This document shows, one piece after another, positions 39,401 to 58,014 of a stretch of 64,000 nucleotides of DNA; positions within the stretch are counted from its first letter, which is position 1, and each line of letters opens with the position of its first letter. The stretch is from Psococerastis gibbosa (taxonomy: Eukaryota > Arthropoda > Insecta > Psocodea > Psocidae). Location: positions 25,600,855 through 25,664,854 of the forward strand of contig OZ020491.1 in assembly GCA_963971405.1 (NCBI GenBank), read 5' to 3'. Below the pieces are notes generated by a model. The model was given only the letters and a program-made list of their open reading frames with translations. It was not told the origin of the DNA and did not search any database. The translations under genes and the position numbers were made by a program.

Positions 39401-42400
39401 CAATATTCCCCCAAACGGAAAATAAAGGCAAATTTCTTTCTTTGTTTCTTTATGAACTTTGTGGGTACTCCAATTAAGTTTTCAAGCTACGCTTTCCAGA
39501 CTCTTACGAACAATATGCTACCTGCAGCTCGAGTAATTTGAACTCTGAGCATCCAATTTCTTCTATGTCTAATTTTCGGTTAAAACGAGGAGGTTACCTC
39601 TTCAACCAAAGTTAATCTAGTGTCAGTGTTATATTTACCATATATTACTGAAATGAATGAATGAATGTTTATTAAATAAAACAATATAAACACAATAATT
39701 GTTAAGCCCCACAAGGAGACCTATAACAATTTACCCTACTCTAAAACTAAGTAAAAAAGAAAAAAAATTAATTAACTACACATACTTAAACTAACTTATT
39801 AAACTACACTTACATATTAATAACAGATCTCTCATAAACACATAACAGTCTAGTCCACTATTTCAAATAAGGATTCCACCTCTTCCCGTCTCATCAGCCA
39901 TTCCCGGACGAATTTAGAAAATTTATTTATTGACAGCGACCCAGGACAAATATTAAGTACGTTAAATAATTTTGGTGCTATATATGAGGTTCTGTAGGGA
40001 CAGTTTTGGTCACTAGGTTCGCTGACGACAAACCGATATCCATATTATTCAAAATGGCCGCCGTTTGCATGCGAAAACTAAGCTCATAGCATCTAATTAA
40101 TTCTTTTAATATTTTTTATAATATTTTTACTATGCCTGGACCTTATTTCGCTGCATGTAATTTAATATATATATTCTCCATGATTTATAGAAAAATATTA
40201 CTTTAAAATAATACGTAATAAAAATAATTTTAAAATAGTATTGAGGCTTATGGAAAAATCAACACTTTGATATCATTGCAACTGGTGCTGCCATCTACAA
40301 AATGACGCCACAAATGAACCCCATTGGTAGGATTTGGTTACATTTGCTATGTATGCCCGTGTTGTACGTATGGTAAAGACTCCGGCTTTCACCCGAAAGG
40401 TTGTTTTCTGGCCATGCTTCCGAGGGCATGTTAAGCAGGCGGTCCCGGGCTTTCCTAGTTGAGTGTAAGAGAGGGCTTTATAGCCCTAACTCCGCTAGGT
40501 TGGCTTAGTAATAGAACAAAAAGTCCCTATTTATTTATTTACATATTAGAGATATTCTACACTTGAAAGCAAACACTTGTTGGTCTGATACAGACCGACG
40601 ATTGTGTGACTATTGTTGAATGGCTTCACCATCATAACCCGAACCCGAGCCATAGCGTAGCAAAATAGGACTTAGTCAAGCTACCTATGCTCAGGCGCCC
40701 ATTCCACCGACCGGCTAGGGCTATTTACAAAAACGGTGACGTAGTAGCAGACATTCAAGACTTAGGTGGCGTTTCCATCGACCTCGCATTGCAGAATGCA
40801 AATGACATTGACGGAAATTAGAATTTTTCTTTTTATAGAAATCTATTAAAATGTTTGTACTTAACATATCCCATGACGCCATTTTTTAATTTTAGTTTGT
40901 TTGTGATTTTACTGTATGATCATTGATCAAATTTAACTATGGTATAGCGGAAAATAAACATTTCCGTCAATTCTGCAATGCGAGGTCGGTGGAAACCCCG
41001 CCTAAGTCTTGAATGTCTGCTACCACGTCACTGTTTTTGTAAATAGCCCTAGCCGGTCGGTGGAATGGGCCCTTAGCTAAGAACAGTGCAACCTGTAAGA
41101 GGTCGAATTCCTGCAAAACCATAGCCCTTCATTAAGTAAAAAGATCTAGAGGTGCAAGTAGTAGTTTATGCTCAGCAGAGGGCATTACAGGCTACAAGGC
41201 TAAAGAGGATATGGTAGCTAGACAAAATACACCCCTAAATTCGGATACGCTTTATTTTTTCCAAGTTACTATGAGTTGATTTTTCAATGTAATTATTTTA
41301 TGTTGCAGATTACTAGTTTATGGGTCATGTCATACACAATTTTTAATGATTTTGCCACTTATTTTCCATAATTTTTACCAACAGTATAAGAAACGACAAT
41401 ATTTTACCTTTGCTAACAATTGTGGAAAAGGAGCGGCACCATTATTAAGAATTGCGTATGATATGATGCATTTACTTGTTATCTACAACTTAAAATAATT
41501 ACAATTTAAAAAAACTCACAGTAACTAAGAAAGCGTATCGGATTTCGTGGGGTACCTCTATTTTGCCTGGCTACCATACATTCTTAACTGCATAGGCAAA
41601 TAAGCTCCCTAAATAGGAAAAAAACTAACGATATTATGTTTGAACCTGTTTGAATGGGGAACCATTTGTGTGCCACATACTGTATAATAATTCTTATTTC
41701 CATACCATTTGAACCACTTGCAGAACAAGTCCTTTTCCTCTGCCCTGCAGATTCCTCACTAATAGTTCTCCTCTTCCGTCGGGACACGCACGTTGCACTA
41801 GATCTCCTCCGCTTGGGCGTATGTTCATTGGGACTAGCGGGGGACAGCGGCGCAGGAGGTACTGCCAGAACGCTGGTACTCGGAATTGATGGAACAACCA
41901 CTGGTGGCGGGGCCGGCGAAGCAACTGGGTCGTCTTTATGCCTCTGCAACGTAACTCTGCGTTCCATCCGCTGACACCGCTGCGCCATCTGCAAGAGACA
42001 TAATTTTTTTTATGATTGGTTGAATATTTACTTTCAATAATAATAAAGAGGGAAGTACACCAGATGGACAGTGGTTGTTTTTAGAACTATGCAGAGTTCG
42101 GGTAGGGCACGATTCGACGTGGTATTGCCGTCAACCGCCATCACACCATTTGCAGACACAGGTGGGTACTACCTCATGGAAAGATTTGTTTCTGCAGAAT
42201 CTAAGGTGAAATGCATGGACTGTCAGTCGTAAATGACGTGTCTCATCTCTCGTAAACGCCCAGGAGGTAGCAACCTCTGTGGCGTAAAATTCCTCAGAAG
42301 TATCTCCCCTCTGCCTTCTTCTAGGAAGGATTGGACAGCTGGTGTGCTATGGCGCCCATTCCATTGACCGGCTAGGGCTATTTCCCACAAGCAGACATTC

Positions 42401-43498
42401 AAGACTTGGGTAGCGTTTCCACCGACCTCGCATTGCAGATTGCAAATGACATTGACGGAAATTTTTGTTTTTTTTTAATAGAAATCTATTAAAATGTTTG
42501 TAATTAACATATACCATGAAGCCATTTTTTAATTTTAGTTTGTTTGTTTGTGATTTTACTGTATGATCATTGATCAATTTTAACTATGGCATAGAGGAAA
42601 ATAAACATTTCCGTCAATTCTGCAATGCGAGGTCGGTGGAAACGCTACCTAAGTCTTGAATGTCTGCTACCACGTCACCGTTGTTGGAAATAGCCCTAGC
42701 GGAGAAGAAATTGTAATCTGAGATCCTCTACTAGGAAAGTTTCTCTGCCAGCTCATACACGGTCTGAATTTAAGAAAACTAAGACTATGGTGTTTCACGC
42801 AATTGTAAAGTTACAGATCAACAACTGTTCTTCATTGCGGTTTGCAGCTAGTGCAGAAATAATTTCATACAACACCAACACACAGAGAGGGCGAATGTAT
42901 GTCGTAAACACAAACAAAATTGAATGACTTAGGAGAAATTGCTATTGGATGACTGGTTGTGGAACGTTCTGACTAACTAGACGATGCGGGAAGTCAGTTT
43001 TTCTTATGTAGGAACATTGTAAACAAAAAACAAAAGAAACAAGCTCTATGTCAATCTAATGTCACTTATTAATGTCAAACTGCAATGTGAACAAACAAAT
43101 AATAGGAAGCTACTATCTTATATCATTCCGAATACTTGGGCAACAGACTTTTTCATTGGTAATACGACAACACCCGTTACACATACCGCTTCCATTGAAC
43201 CACGCAATTGAGCGATTTCCTTGTCTTTTGACGTTAATAGCTCGAATTGGCGCTGAATGAGATCTAGGTGGGCTATATTCATTTCCTTCAGTTGTGATAT
43301 CTCCCGGTCTTTCGACTGCATGTCGTTGGCACTAGCATACATATGGTCTACGTCGCATGTAAATGTTTTCCCTGCTTTTTCACTCCAGTCTTCACGTAAG
43401 TAATCTTTACTCCGCATAGCCCGGCTGTCCCTATTGCCGGCGATTGCATCACTTAAGGAAGTACTATCACCATTTATTAGTTGACTCAGTTTAGACAT
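33482..43498 (-). CDS. msl-1: MSL1, scaffold of the MSL/MOF H4K16 acetyltransferase complex (6 exons)
   Basis: MSL1 is the nuclear scaffold joining MSL2, MSL3 and the acetyltransferase MOF; in flies it serves X-chromosome dosage compensation, and elsewhere general H4K16 acetylation. Exons on the - strand: 43498-43187, 41988-41706, 39161-39034, 36674-36532, 34591-34376 and 33530-33482; phases all match, giving 376 residues. Exon 1 holds the coiled coil that binds MSL2 (LKEMNIAHLDLIQRQFELL, KDKEIAQLRG), continued by RCQRMERRVTLQRH. Exon 2 is proline-rich with basic NLS-like runs (KRRRSS, RRKRRT). Exons 4-5 form the PEHE domain (GTENLDDEVFLKRHQKHEFE, RRRKR|WDIQRMREQTHVEKLK, SFFPSCDEVKEV, LPVVAFGLPL). 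Exon 6 ends VFKLPWKRKTPRRSR. The ATG at 43498 has A at -3; an in-frame ATG at 43513 is possible. It is shorter than the human protein. Confidence 0.9.
33578..33836. mobile_element. GGCG-type MITE in the last msl-1 intron
   Basis: Ends GGTGGCTATTCCACCGGCG and CGCCGGTGGAATTGCCGCC; long palindromic interior with 'aaggagactattatgtagat'. ATA on both sides. It begins 47 bp from the final msl-1 exon, close to its 3' splice site. Confidence 0.8.
34005..34345 (+). repeat. R4 retroposon in an msl-1 intron
   Basis: It includes 'gcggcaaacttggtagtgtg', 'ccccaagtggttcggaaatc' and the end 'gcttaaagtagaaatgctga'. It stops about 30 bp from the msl-1 exon-5 donor. Confidence 0.7.
35333..35473. mobile_element. 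GGCG-type MITE in msl-1 intron 4
   Basis: Ends GGCGGTGTTTCCACATACG and GTGGAAACACCGCC, TTA on both sides, shared core present. Confidence 0.85.
35505..36030. repeat. Two R3 copies in opposite orientation
   Basis: The + copy is at 35505-35745 ('gtttccgtatgaatttttgg' to 'aagtacgagtcgtgac'). A diverged - copy is at about 35870-36030 ('gttcattgtcgcgtgtaacc', 'tccatatggaaacgacacca'). Confidence 0.65.
36040..36385 (+). repeat. LINE 3' end in msl-1 intron 4
   Basis: 'ggcctgtggtaaaagccaat' followed by 'gacaaataaataaattgaat' and poly-A is the typical 3' UTR and tail of CR1/jockey-like LINEs. No coding sequence is kept. Confidence 0.45.
36900..37180. repeat. SINE-2 fragment next to an inverted R5
   Basis: SINE-2 body on + (36900-37013, 'ggcggtcccgagtcttccta'). 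R5 on - (37017-37180, 'gcatggcgcgtagagactcg'). Confidence 0.6.
37354..37495. mobile_element. GGCG-type MITE in msl-1 intron 3
   Basis: Ends GGCGGGGTCTCCACATACG and CGTATGTGGAAACCCCGCC with the shared core. Confidence 0.85.
37627..38370 (+). pseudogene. Non-LTR retrotransposon ORF2 C-terminus and 3' UTR
   Basis: Coding remnant 37627-38115 reads LLKQLKNALVESIVSYGITV, KLELIQKRIIKNML, ILPI, then, after a frame change, FKYKLIRDNYFKKEYQ and FNELPPQMKKT...ELKAGIKRWLVNGS, stop. This is the end of a reverse-transcriptase protein. The 3' UTR ends with a stem-loop (CCTTGTCCAG / CTGGACAAGG) and a (GAAA)n tail at about 38350-38370. One internal stop near 37995. Confidence 0.75.
38294..38932. other. Unassigned 145-codon antisense frame and MITE half
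   Basis: The - frame at 38294-38731 (MTGKLTRLETIENKNGQLLK early on) has no recognised domain and overlaps the LINE tail, so it is not called as a gene. From about 38765 to 38932 lies the right half of a GGCG-type MITE ('gacaagtggaatggccggct'). Confidence 0.3.
39240..39385 (-). repeat. R4, partial copy
   Basis: 'aacgcctgctttcagcattc' and 'ctaccaagttgccgcagttt' identify an inverted R4 fragment. Confidence 0.55.
39575..39650 (+). repeat. SINE-1 tail fragment
   Basis: 'aacgaggaggttacctcttc' and 'gtgtcagtgttatatttacc' without the tRNA-like head. Confidence 0.55.
39652..39985 (-). pseudogene. LINE 3' end with reverse-transcriptase tail, truncated by R6
   Basis: On the - strand the frame reads APKLFNVLNICPGSLSINKF then VREWLMRREEVESLFEIVD, stop, a jockey/CR1-like ORF2 end. 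A 3' UTR ('ttgtggggcttaacaattat') and an (ATTC)n tail follow. R6 inserted at 39986. Confidence 0.65.
39986..40322 (+). mobile_element. R6 element, copy 3
   Basis: 337 bp with GAGGTTC and GAACCCC ends and AT on both sides. Confidence 0.75.
40367..40540 (+). repeat. SINE-2 copy with internal deletion
   Basis: The B box region is deleted ('gaaaggttgttttctggcca'), while the body and ATTT tail are well kept. Confidence 0.7.
40694..41072. mobile_element. Composite nested GGCG-type MITE, copy 3
   Basis: Outer ends GGCGCCCATTCCACCGACC and GGTGGAATGGGCCC; inner element 40765-41002 (GGTGGCGTTTCC / GGAAACCCCGCC). Confidence 0.8.
41203..41587. mobile_element. TTAA-family foldback relative in msl-1 intron 2
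   Basis: Inverted ends: left 'gaggatatggtagctagaca', right reverse complement 'gaatgtatggtagccaggca'; the right border is TTAA. The interior keeps a diverged 'tatgatgcatttacttgtta'. It ends about 120 bp from the msl-1 exon-2 donor. Confidence 0.6.
42351..42700. mobile_element. Composite nested GGCG-type MITE, copy 4 (right end lost)
   Basis: Left end GGCGCCCATTCCATTGACC; inner element about 42408-42649; the outer right arm stops at 'tagccctagc' without its terminus, and the left arm has a deletion over the core. Confidence 0.75.
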
Positions 43499-43773
43499 TA
43501 TTTTATGGGTCATTGGCAACAGTAAACTTATTGATTTTCACTAATTTTATACTAAAAAATAACAAAACAAAATGCGATAATCGATTTCATACACCGAACT
43601 TAACAACGCCATATTGTTTTTGCTGTGCGTCATGTCATACGTCAAACAAGTTCCGGGATTTTCCCGCGAAAATTTGCTGCAGACAATAACGACAATTTTT
43701 ACACTGTTGTTGTTTTCAAATTATTTTATTTGTTTATTTAGTTCTTTATGACCATTTACAAAAATGTTACTTT
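43499..43773 (-). promoter_or_regulatory. Presumed msl-1 5' UTR and promoter region
   Basis: Sequence upstream of the msl-1 start codon on the - strand. A short in-frame extension (MTHKI) precedes the chosen ATG. No core promoter motif was assigned. A MITE lies from 43774. Confidence 0.3.
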
Positions 43774-44043
43774 GGCGTGTATTCCACTCGTCATATTTTC
43801 TTTATTTGTGCACTAAAAAATGATGCGATTTTTGTTTTAAGGAGGCTATTATGTAGATACTTAACTTATCTATTAGAAATTAAGTTCTAATATGGTACAG
43901 ACTTATTATTGATATCTCCTACCATATTATAACTTAATTTATTATAGGTAAATTAAGTATCTGCATAATAGTCTCCTTTAAACAACAAGCTCATCATTTT
44001 TTATTGCACAAATGAAGAAAATATGACAAGTGGAATACATGTA
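43774..44043. mobile_element. GGCG-type MITE upstream of msl-1
   Basis: Left end GGCGTGTATTCCACTCG, right 'gacaagtggaatacatg'; interior 'ttaaggaggctattatgtag'. It lies within 300 bp of the msl-1 start codon and may be part of its promoter. Confidence 0.65.
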
Positions 44044-44308
44044 GGCCCAGTAAGTTTTTTGCAGTTTTGTACTTTGTACTGTATATGCTTTTGACAGTAT
44101 TAGGCTTATGGCAAGTACCGCCCACTTAAAGGAGGACTCGTTGAGAGGACAGGGCTCCGGATGGCGGATGCCGATCCTGCCCACCTGGATGAGAGGCTAG
44201 GCCTATTTTTTATTTATTATTTTTTTTTTAATTGGGGAACAGGTGTTACCTGTGTGCACTTAAGCCTATTGGGCCTATTGTGCCCCCTACAACAAAGAAT
44301 CTACATAT

Positions 44309-44790
44309 CTACATCACTTCCTCGAGGCCTATTTCCCTCAGGAGAGCCAGGACCTTGAGGGGATTTAGAAGTGGTAGGTCTTTTACATGTAATTGCATGT
44401 TTCCCAAGCATGCTGCTCTTCTACGTGCGATTGCATCGCAGTGAAGGAGGATATGCTCGGGGTCCTCCGCTCCTTCGTTACAGAATCTGCATGCTCTAGA
44501 CTCTCTGACACCTATAATGGTCAGATGTCCATTCAAGTTGCAATGCCCAGAGAGGAATCCTGTGATCACACGCAGAAGTCTCCTGTTCATATTAATGCAT
44601 ACTTGGGCTCTTTTGCGCTGGTGGCTTCCCAGGAGCATTTTGGCTTGCCGAAGGCCCGGCAATGAGGTCCAGTATTCAGCCACTTTCAGGTTCTCCTTGC
44701 CTTTAACAAATCTGCGGGCGAGGGTTTCCCCGACACCGCAAAATGGTTCGGGTCCCGTAAAAGGGGAGGTAGCTCCCCAGAGGCTAGGCC
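44309..44790 (-). pseudogene. LINE ORF2 RNase H / zinc-knuckle remnant
   Basis: The - frame reads WTSLPGLRQAKMLLG, NRRLLRVITGFLSGHCNLNG, GVRESRACRFCNEGAEDPEH and ILLHCDAIARRR. It is the RNase H tail plus CxxC...HxxxxC block of R1/I/jockey-like LINEs. It lies between msl-1 and alpha-tubulin. Confidence 0.7.
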
Positions 44791-45318
44791 TATACGCAGC
44801 ATTTCACCTACCGTACCGAAATATTAAGTAGGCTTACCATACGTCCTGGTTTGGTCTTGGTTGGTTACAAGCCTTGTACTGGGCGGCTATTTCCCGGGTT
44901 TTTAAATTTGTAATTAATTTAAAAAAAATTCCATTGTTAAGAGAAGTTTTGTCGAGTGTGAAATACGAAGGTAGGCTATATTCAAAATAAAATGTTGTTT
45001 TTGTTTCCTGTTTTTGTTTCCTGTTTTTGTTACTCAGAATCCTTTTTAGAGAGTAGGTAGATCGTGAGGTTTCTAAAGTGTAGACACAAGATTTAGACGT
45101 TAACAAAGGCATAAAACACCATAAAAAATTTGATATTTTCATAAAAATGTATTGAAATGCATTTTCCAATTTTGTTCCGGTTTGAAGTCTGAAAAATATG
45201 ATAAGCCTATAATAATAAATAGAAAAACAATACAGAATACCAGGCTTGGTAATATAATTTTAATTTTAAACACACAAAAGTAATTAAAAATATCAATAAC
45301 AACTTAATATTAGTATGT
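44791..45318 (-). other. Alpha-tubulin 3' flank
   Basis: No gene is recognised. A - strand ATTAAA at 45259-45264, about 55 nt past the tubulin stop, is a plausible polyadenylation signal. Confidence 0.35.
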
Positions 45319-53075
<7,757 letters not shown>

Positions 53076-53580
53076 CTGCAAAATGGCTTTCGGTAAGAGA
53101 AGAAAAGGGATAAAGGCTTTTCATTTGGGATCCCAGGGGTTCCCCCCCCCCTGCATTGACTAATAAGGAATAAATCTGCAATCTTGTTTAAAAAATGTAC
53201 CGATAATTGCCATCTTGTCTGCTCATAAATATTCAAATGACGCCTCTGGATAAAAGAAGGAGTCAGACGAGCCCAGGAGGTAGCTGATTGGAGTTAGTTA
53301 GAGGCTTACTGACCTCAAAATTACACAATAAAATAATAAAAAATAAAAAAAAATAATCTTCCATATACCACCACAACACACACACACGCCACTACACCAA
53401 CATTCATATTCACTATATTTTTAAACTTGGCATAATTTATGTATTTTAAACTGCATACATTGTATTATACTAGTATTTAGAATATTGTACAAATTTCCAC
53501 CCTAAAACGGGCCTAGCCCAGAGGGAAGTGACAAAAACTGTATTTTTTTGGAAATATATTTTGATTGATTGATTGATAGT
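53076..53580. other. Upstream side of the tubulin exon; LINE 3' tail
   Basis: The acceptor 'attttgcag' on the - strand abuts 53075. From about 53320 to 53578 an AT-rich 3' end with a (TTGA)n tail ('ttttgattgattgattga') looks like a + strand LINE end. The ATG exon of tubulin was not located. Confidence 0.4.
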
Positions 53581-53689
53581 GGCACCTGTTTTTTTAAAAT
53601 ACATAACACTGTGGGTGGTACTGAACTTGCGAAAGGGGGTTTTGATTATTGGATATACAATATTATAGCGAATTGACAGTAGTTGTTAG

Positions 53690-54190
53690 TCTGTTTTTCC
53701 CAAGGCATGTTTTCAGCATTTCTGATTTTAAGCAACCCTGATGCACACAGAACCTGACTGTGTGGAAAAGTTGCTGTCGTGCCGCCCGACCCTCCATGAG
53801 CATATGGCACAGTAAAAGTTTTTTTCAAACGCCCGCTTTCAGCATTTCTGCTTTAAGCAACCCTGTCAGCCTGCGGTGGGGAAGTGAGTCTGTTTATTGG
53901 CTTGAGTAACCCTAGGCTCCTTCACCTCGGGGAGAATGGAGTTGACTGACAGAGTGGACCTCCTGATTATAGTGGATTCCGAACCACTTGGGGAACATAG
54001 TAAAGTCACACGATTAATTCGGAGGGGACCAGGACTCGACACGCACTCAGACAGACTGGTATAGTCTCAGCACGGTATCATTTTCCACCATGTTCCTCTG
54101 CCAATGGTGTGCACACTACCAAGTCGTTTGCAGTTTTGAACAGGCTCTTTTCTGGTGTATTCAACTTGTTATGGCCGTTGGCGAGTTGAT
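53690..54190 (-). repeat. R4 retroposon with an extra end fragment
   Basis: A full inverted R4 at about 53820-54190. A second copy of its tail piece ('ttttcagcatttctgatttt') is at 53707-53745. Confidence 0.65.
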
Positions 54191-54340
54191 AGAGGCCGCC
54201 CTTACTTCGATTATAGAAGCAGACATGGGCACTAGCGGTCAGCATTGAGTAGACGAATGTTCAGCAAAGAATGAGCGTATACATTGTACGGAGTACCAAC
54301 TATTTATATTGTACATTGAACGTGTTAGCATCATTGCTTA

Positions 54341-54502
54341 GGCGCCCATTCCACATACGTCAATCGTCAATGAAAAATTGAAAAATGACGTTTTAGCAGA
54401 CATTAAAGACATACTAAAAATTCTGCTACCACGTCAATTTACGTCATTTTGACGTCATTTTTCAATTTTTCATTGACGATTGACGTATGTGGAATGGACG
54501 CC
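54341..54502. mobile_element. GGCG-type MITE
   Basis: Ends GGCGCCCATTCCACATACG and CGTATGTGGAATGGACGCC, TTA on both sides, shared core. Confidence 0.85.
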
Positions 54503-54694
54503 TTAAAGTAAAATAGCAACGCTCTGACTGTCAGGTTGCTCAGCAGCTTGTACCCTACCGAGTGGCCGAGACCCAGCACAATTAACAGTCATATCATTTT
54601 AGTGTTTTTTTTTTGTGTAACTGGTAAGTAGTACGGTACAATCTTTTTAGGGTTAACATGAAAACAAGACTTTATAGTGTTATTGTTCACCATA

Positions 54695-54834
54695 GGTGGC
54701 GTTTCCATTGACCTCGTATTGCAGAATGCACATGACTTTGACGTGGTAGCAGACATAAAAGACTTATTAATGATGTCTGCTACCACGTCAACGTCATGTG
54801 CATTCTGCAATAAGAGGTCAATGGAAACGCCGCC
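54695..54834. mobile_element. GGCG-type MITE, solo form of the inner element
   Basis: Ends GGTGGCGTTTCCATTGACC and GGAAACGCCGCC match the inner element of the composites, but the centre is the shared core, so this type also moves alone. Confidence 0.85.
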
Positions 54835-55214
54835 TTATGGTATTTCAATTTGAAAACAAGTAAAGGGTGATGTAAAAATGAGAAGCATGCCGAAATTCAG
54901 TGCTTTGGTATAGGGAAACTCGAAATGTAAACGTAAACGGAAATTTAACCCTAAGCTAGGACAATTATTTACCATGGAACTATTACAGTACCTATCCTTA
55001 AATTTATATAAATAGGAAAGTGTGTATACGGGTTCACTCGTATACCGGTTGTCGACTGTTGAATTAAGTAATTAGAAATAAATAATTAAAATTAAATCAA
55101 TATAAAAAGTACGAGTATCATGTAAAAAGTGTAAGGTTCCCACATTCTTTTCAGGTATAAGGCAATTTTTATTGCAATAAATAAGTATACCATCTGAAAG
55201 CTTGTACTTTAAAC
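54835..55214. other. No gene recognised
   Basis: AT-rich DNA between a MITE and a mariner remnant. Confidence 0.4.
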
Positions 55215-56045
55215 TATTTTTCTGCATAGGCGCCAGATTTTTCTACGCATTTTTTCTGACGATTTATCCACTTCTGAAAACCTGCATCGAAGAGCTCCAC
55301 CGCCAGGCCACCGACGAACGTGGTGACCGCTTCCTTGACCTCTTCATCTGTAGTTTGCACTGAACCGTTGTCCACCCAAGTGTTGCTTCACTTTCGGAAA
55401 CTAGTGGAAGTCGCTGGGAGCAAGATAAGGGCTGTAGGAGGCATGACTAAGCAATTTTGAGCCGAGTCCAGTAGGGCGGTGTTCTGTCTGGATAAGCCGG
55501 CCGCCATACCAAGTTGAATCCAGCGAACCAGAGCAGGTTCAAAGCTGCAGATAACTTGGTCGTGTGCACAGTGCCGGTAGGGAAACATGGTAGGACTTGT
55601 CCTGGTCACCTCCGAACTAATCGTGTGACTTCACTGTGTTTCCCAAGTGGTTCGGAATCCACTATAATGGGCTGGCATAGGACAGTCAAGTCGGAGTCGC
55701 TCTATGGGCCCAAATATGAGGCCTAAGTCGTTATTACCCCGACGAACACTACTACTACTACTACTCTGTCTGGAGACATGTGGGCGCGCGTTGTCGCGGT
55801 GCAGCCTAGCGCCCTTGGTTAGTCTTCCTCTCCAGATTTGGATGGCACTTTTGAGTTTCATCAACGTAACACAGTACCTGTCCGAATTTATTGTGGTCCC
55901 TTTAGGCATAAACTCGATAAGCAAGACGCCTTTTCGGTCCCAAAACACCTGGCGGCGACGGCGATAGCAGACTCCGTCACGGACGGCTGTAGCGATCGCT
56001 CCTGGTAGTAACAATGGAGTGGAGGGACCAATAATCAAGGCGGTG
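55215..56045 (-). pseudogene. Second mariner transposase remnant, split by R4
   Basis: On the - strand VFWDRKGVLLIEFMPKGTTI, IWRGRLTKGARLHRDNARPH (second catalytic Asp) lie upstream of the insertion, and DEEVKEAVTTFVGGLA, WINRQKKCVEKSGAYAEK downstream of it. The N-terminus is missing and at least one frame change is present. R4 (55492-55764) interrupts it. Confidence 0.8.
55492..55764 (+). repeat. R4 retroposon with 9-bp target duplication
   Basis: TCTGTCTGG occurs at 55483-55491 and 55765-55773. The copy ends in a (CTA)n tail. Confidence 0.85.
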
Positions 56046-56544
56046 TAGCCGGATTTTGCCTAGCATATCGCGTGGCGAGTGTACAGCGTTGGGAACCTTA
56101 TTTTTTATATGACCCTCGTATAATATAAATTACTCCGCGGTAATAACGCGAAATGGCGCCAAACTAAAAAAACAAAACATAAAAACCACGCAAAAAAAAA
56201 AATCCTGCAGTGCATATAAATAAGAGGGTATTGAGCCTACCGATTTAATCATAATGCTGCCGCCCAAGTGCACTCACTACTGTCAAAACTGAATTTCTAT
56301 AAATGTATATCGACAGCATTAAACCTTTCTGTTGTGGCAACAGGCTTTTGGACAGCATTGACCCAGATATGGGCGTGCTGCGGAAGGACGATTCTATGTA
56401 AGGGAGGAGTCATTACACACACGAAACTGTCATTAGCAAATGTATTGCAATTAAAAGGGCAACAGTAGGCCTAATAAGCAATTTAAAAAAAAATCTCAGT
56501 AGCAGCACGGAAACCTAATTAGGGTTTAGGCTTGAGGACCCCAA
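56046..56544. other. No gene recognised
   Basis: Unassigned DNA with a 66-codon frame (56268-56468) lacking known motifs. Confidence 0.35.
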
Positions 56545-57100
56545 GATAAATAAAAAAATAATTAAGGACTTTTGTTCTATTACTAAGCCAACCTAGCGGA
56601 GTTAGGGCTATGAAGCCCTCTCTTAGTCCTAGACGTTAAACAATTACATATAAAAAACGCAATAATATCCGTATACAATCAAAAACAAAATTTAAAATCT
56701 GTACAACACTCACACAACACAAAATGGCTCCACACACATCCTATCACACAACAAACTGTCCGAACCACAAGTTCTCAACAGCAATCTGAATATGTAGCCA
56801 TATCATACTACAATAAACTACCGATTCAAATAAAATCAATAAAAAACTTAAATTATTTTAAAAACCAAACTACCACCAACATACAATTATACCAAAATAT
56901 ACCTCGTACACACTCCACTCCACCCCCCCCCCCCCTCTTCAGGCCGCTCATCTCCTTGTCACTACCCTACTCCTCCCTACATAAAATTATTGACTGTATC
57001 ATTCCGCGACAAGTTCAAGTTTGAATGCATTATTTATTTATTTCATTTTATCTAACACCATATATAATGTTGACGAATTCAAGATTGAATTATGAGTTTA
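56545..57100 (+). pseudogene. SINE-2 fragment followed by a LINE ORF2 C-terminus
   Basis: SINE-2 (- strand) at 56545-56632. From about 56690 to 57020 a + frame contains YVAISYYNKLPIQIKSIKNL then NYFKNQ, the end of a jockey/CR1-like ORF2, with frame disruptions before it. Confidence 0.5.
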
Positions 57101-57227
57101 TTATATGGATAAATAAGTAAATGTACAAGCGCCAGATAGTATAAGTCGCACACGGGCCCTGCCTTGTGATAAAAACTGAAGAACCAAAACACATTGTAAC
57201 ATGGCACTGAATAACCGTTATTATATT

Positions 57228-57668
57228 ATACACTCAACTAGGAAGGCCCGGGACCGCCTGCTTTACATGCCACCCGAAGCATGGCCGAAGAGGTTCCTCA
57301 CTCTTGACCACTGCTCTTTTAGGGATTTTGTGGTCAGCAATATGCTCGCCGGCAGAGTTTTTCCCATGGCACAACATATAATGGCCTGAGGACCGGAAGA
57401 GGAAGAGGACCATTTCTCCAACCTAACCTAAGCCTAATAGGGTATAGACCGGAGGTCCGGTAGTGAGTCCTCTCTCGCTAGCTCACTGGCGTAAATTCCC
57501 AGCAATTGAACAGCAATATGCCTCATAGCCGCGTTTTTTCCATGGAGCAACCTAATGGGTCTATAGACCAAAATTAGAGGATATAGAAAAAATTGGACTT
57601 GGCGGGATTCGAACCCACGATCAACGCCTAACCGGGGCATCGTCTTAACCGCTGGACCACAAGCCCTT
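57228..57668. repeat. SINE-2 fragment, short dispersed motif, inverted SINE-1
   Basis: SINE-2 body on - (57228-57292). 'ttttttccatggagcaacct' type sequence recurs near 57355, 57535, 57785 and 58820. SINE-1 on - with its tRNA-like head (57580-57668, 'gggattcgaacccacgatca'). Confidence 0.55.
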
Positions 57669-57834
57669 GGTGGGCTTGGCGGCGTCTACAGACCTGAGGT
57701 ATGTTGGAGGGTCCGCTCTCCTGACGACTGATCTAACCTGACCTAACCGGTTTTGGTCAGAAACATTCCCAGTATAGCCGCGGGTTTTCCGGGCCACGGC
57801 TGCCTAATGAGGGGTTAGGCCTGAGGAGAGTCGA

Positions 57835-57975
57835 CTTTGACGGCCAGGTGGTAACGTGCTTGCCCTTGTGCGTGTCTTTACACGCCATGCGATCGGAGAC
57901 GTGTCGTAACTCAACACGGGTCCTAACCTACAGAGCCGACTGAAGAGGTTAATCGGATACATTAATTCAATTGTT
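57835..57975 (+). repeat. R5 dispersed repeat
   Basis: 'cggccaggtggtaacgtgct' and 'gaagaggttaatcggataca'. Confidence 0.6.
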
Positions 57976-58014
57976 TCTTCTTTTCTTTTTCTTCTTTTTC
58001 AGCGCCATTTCCCT

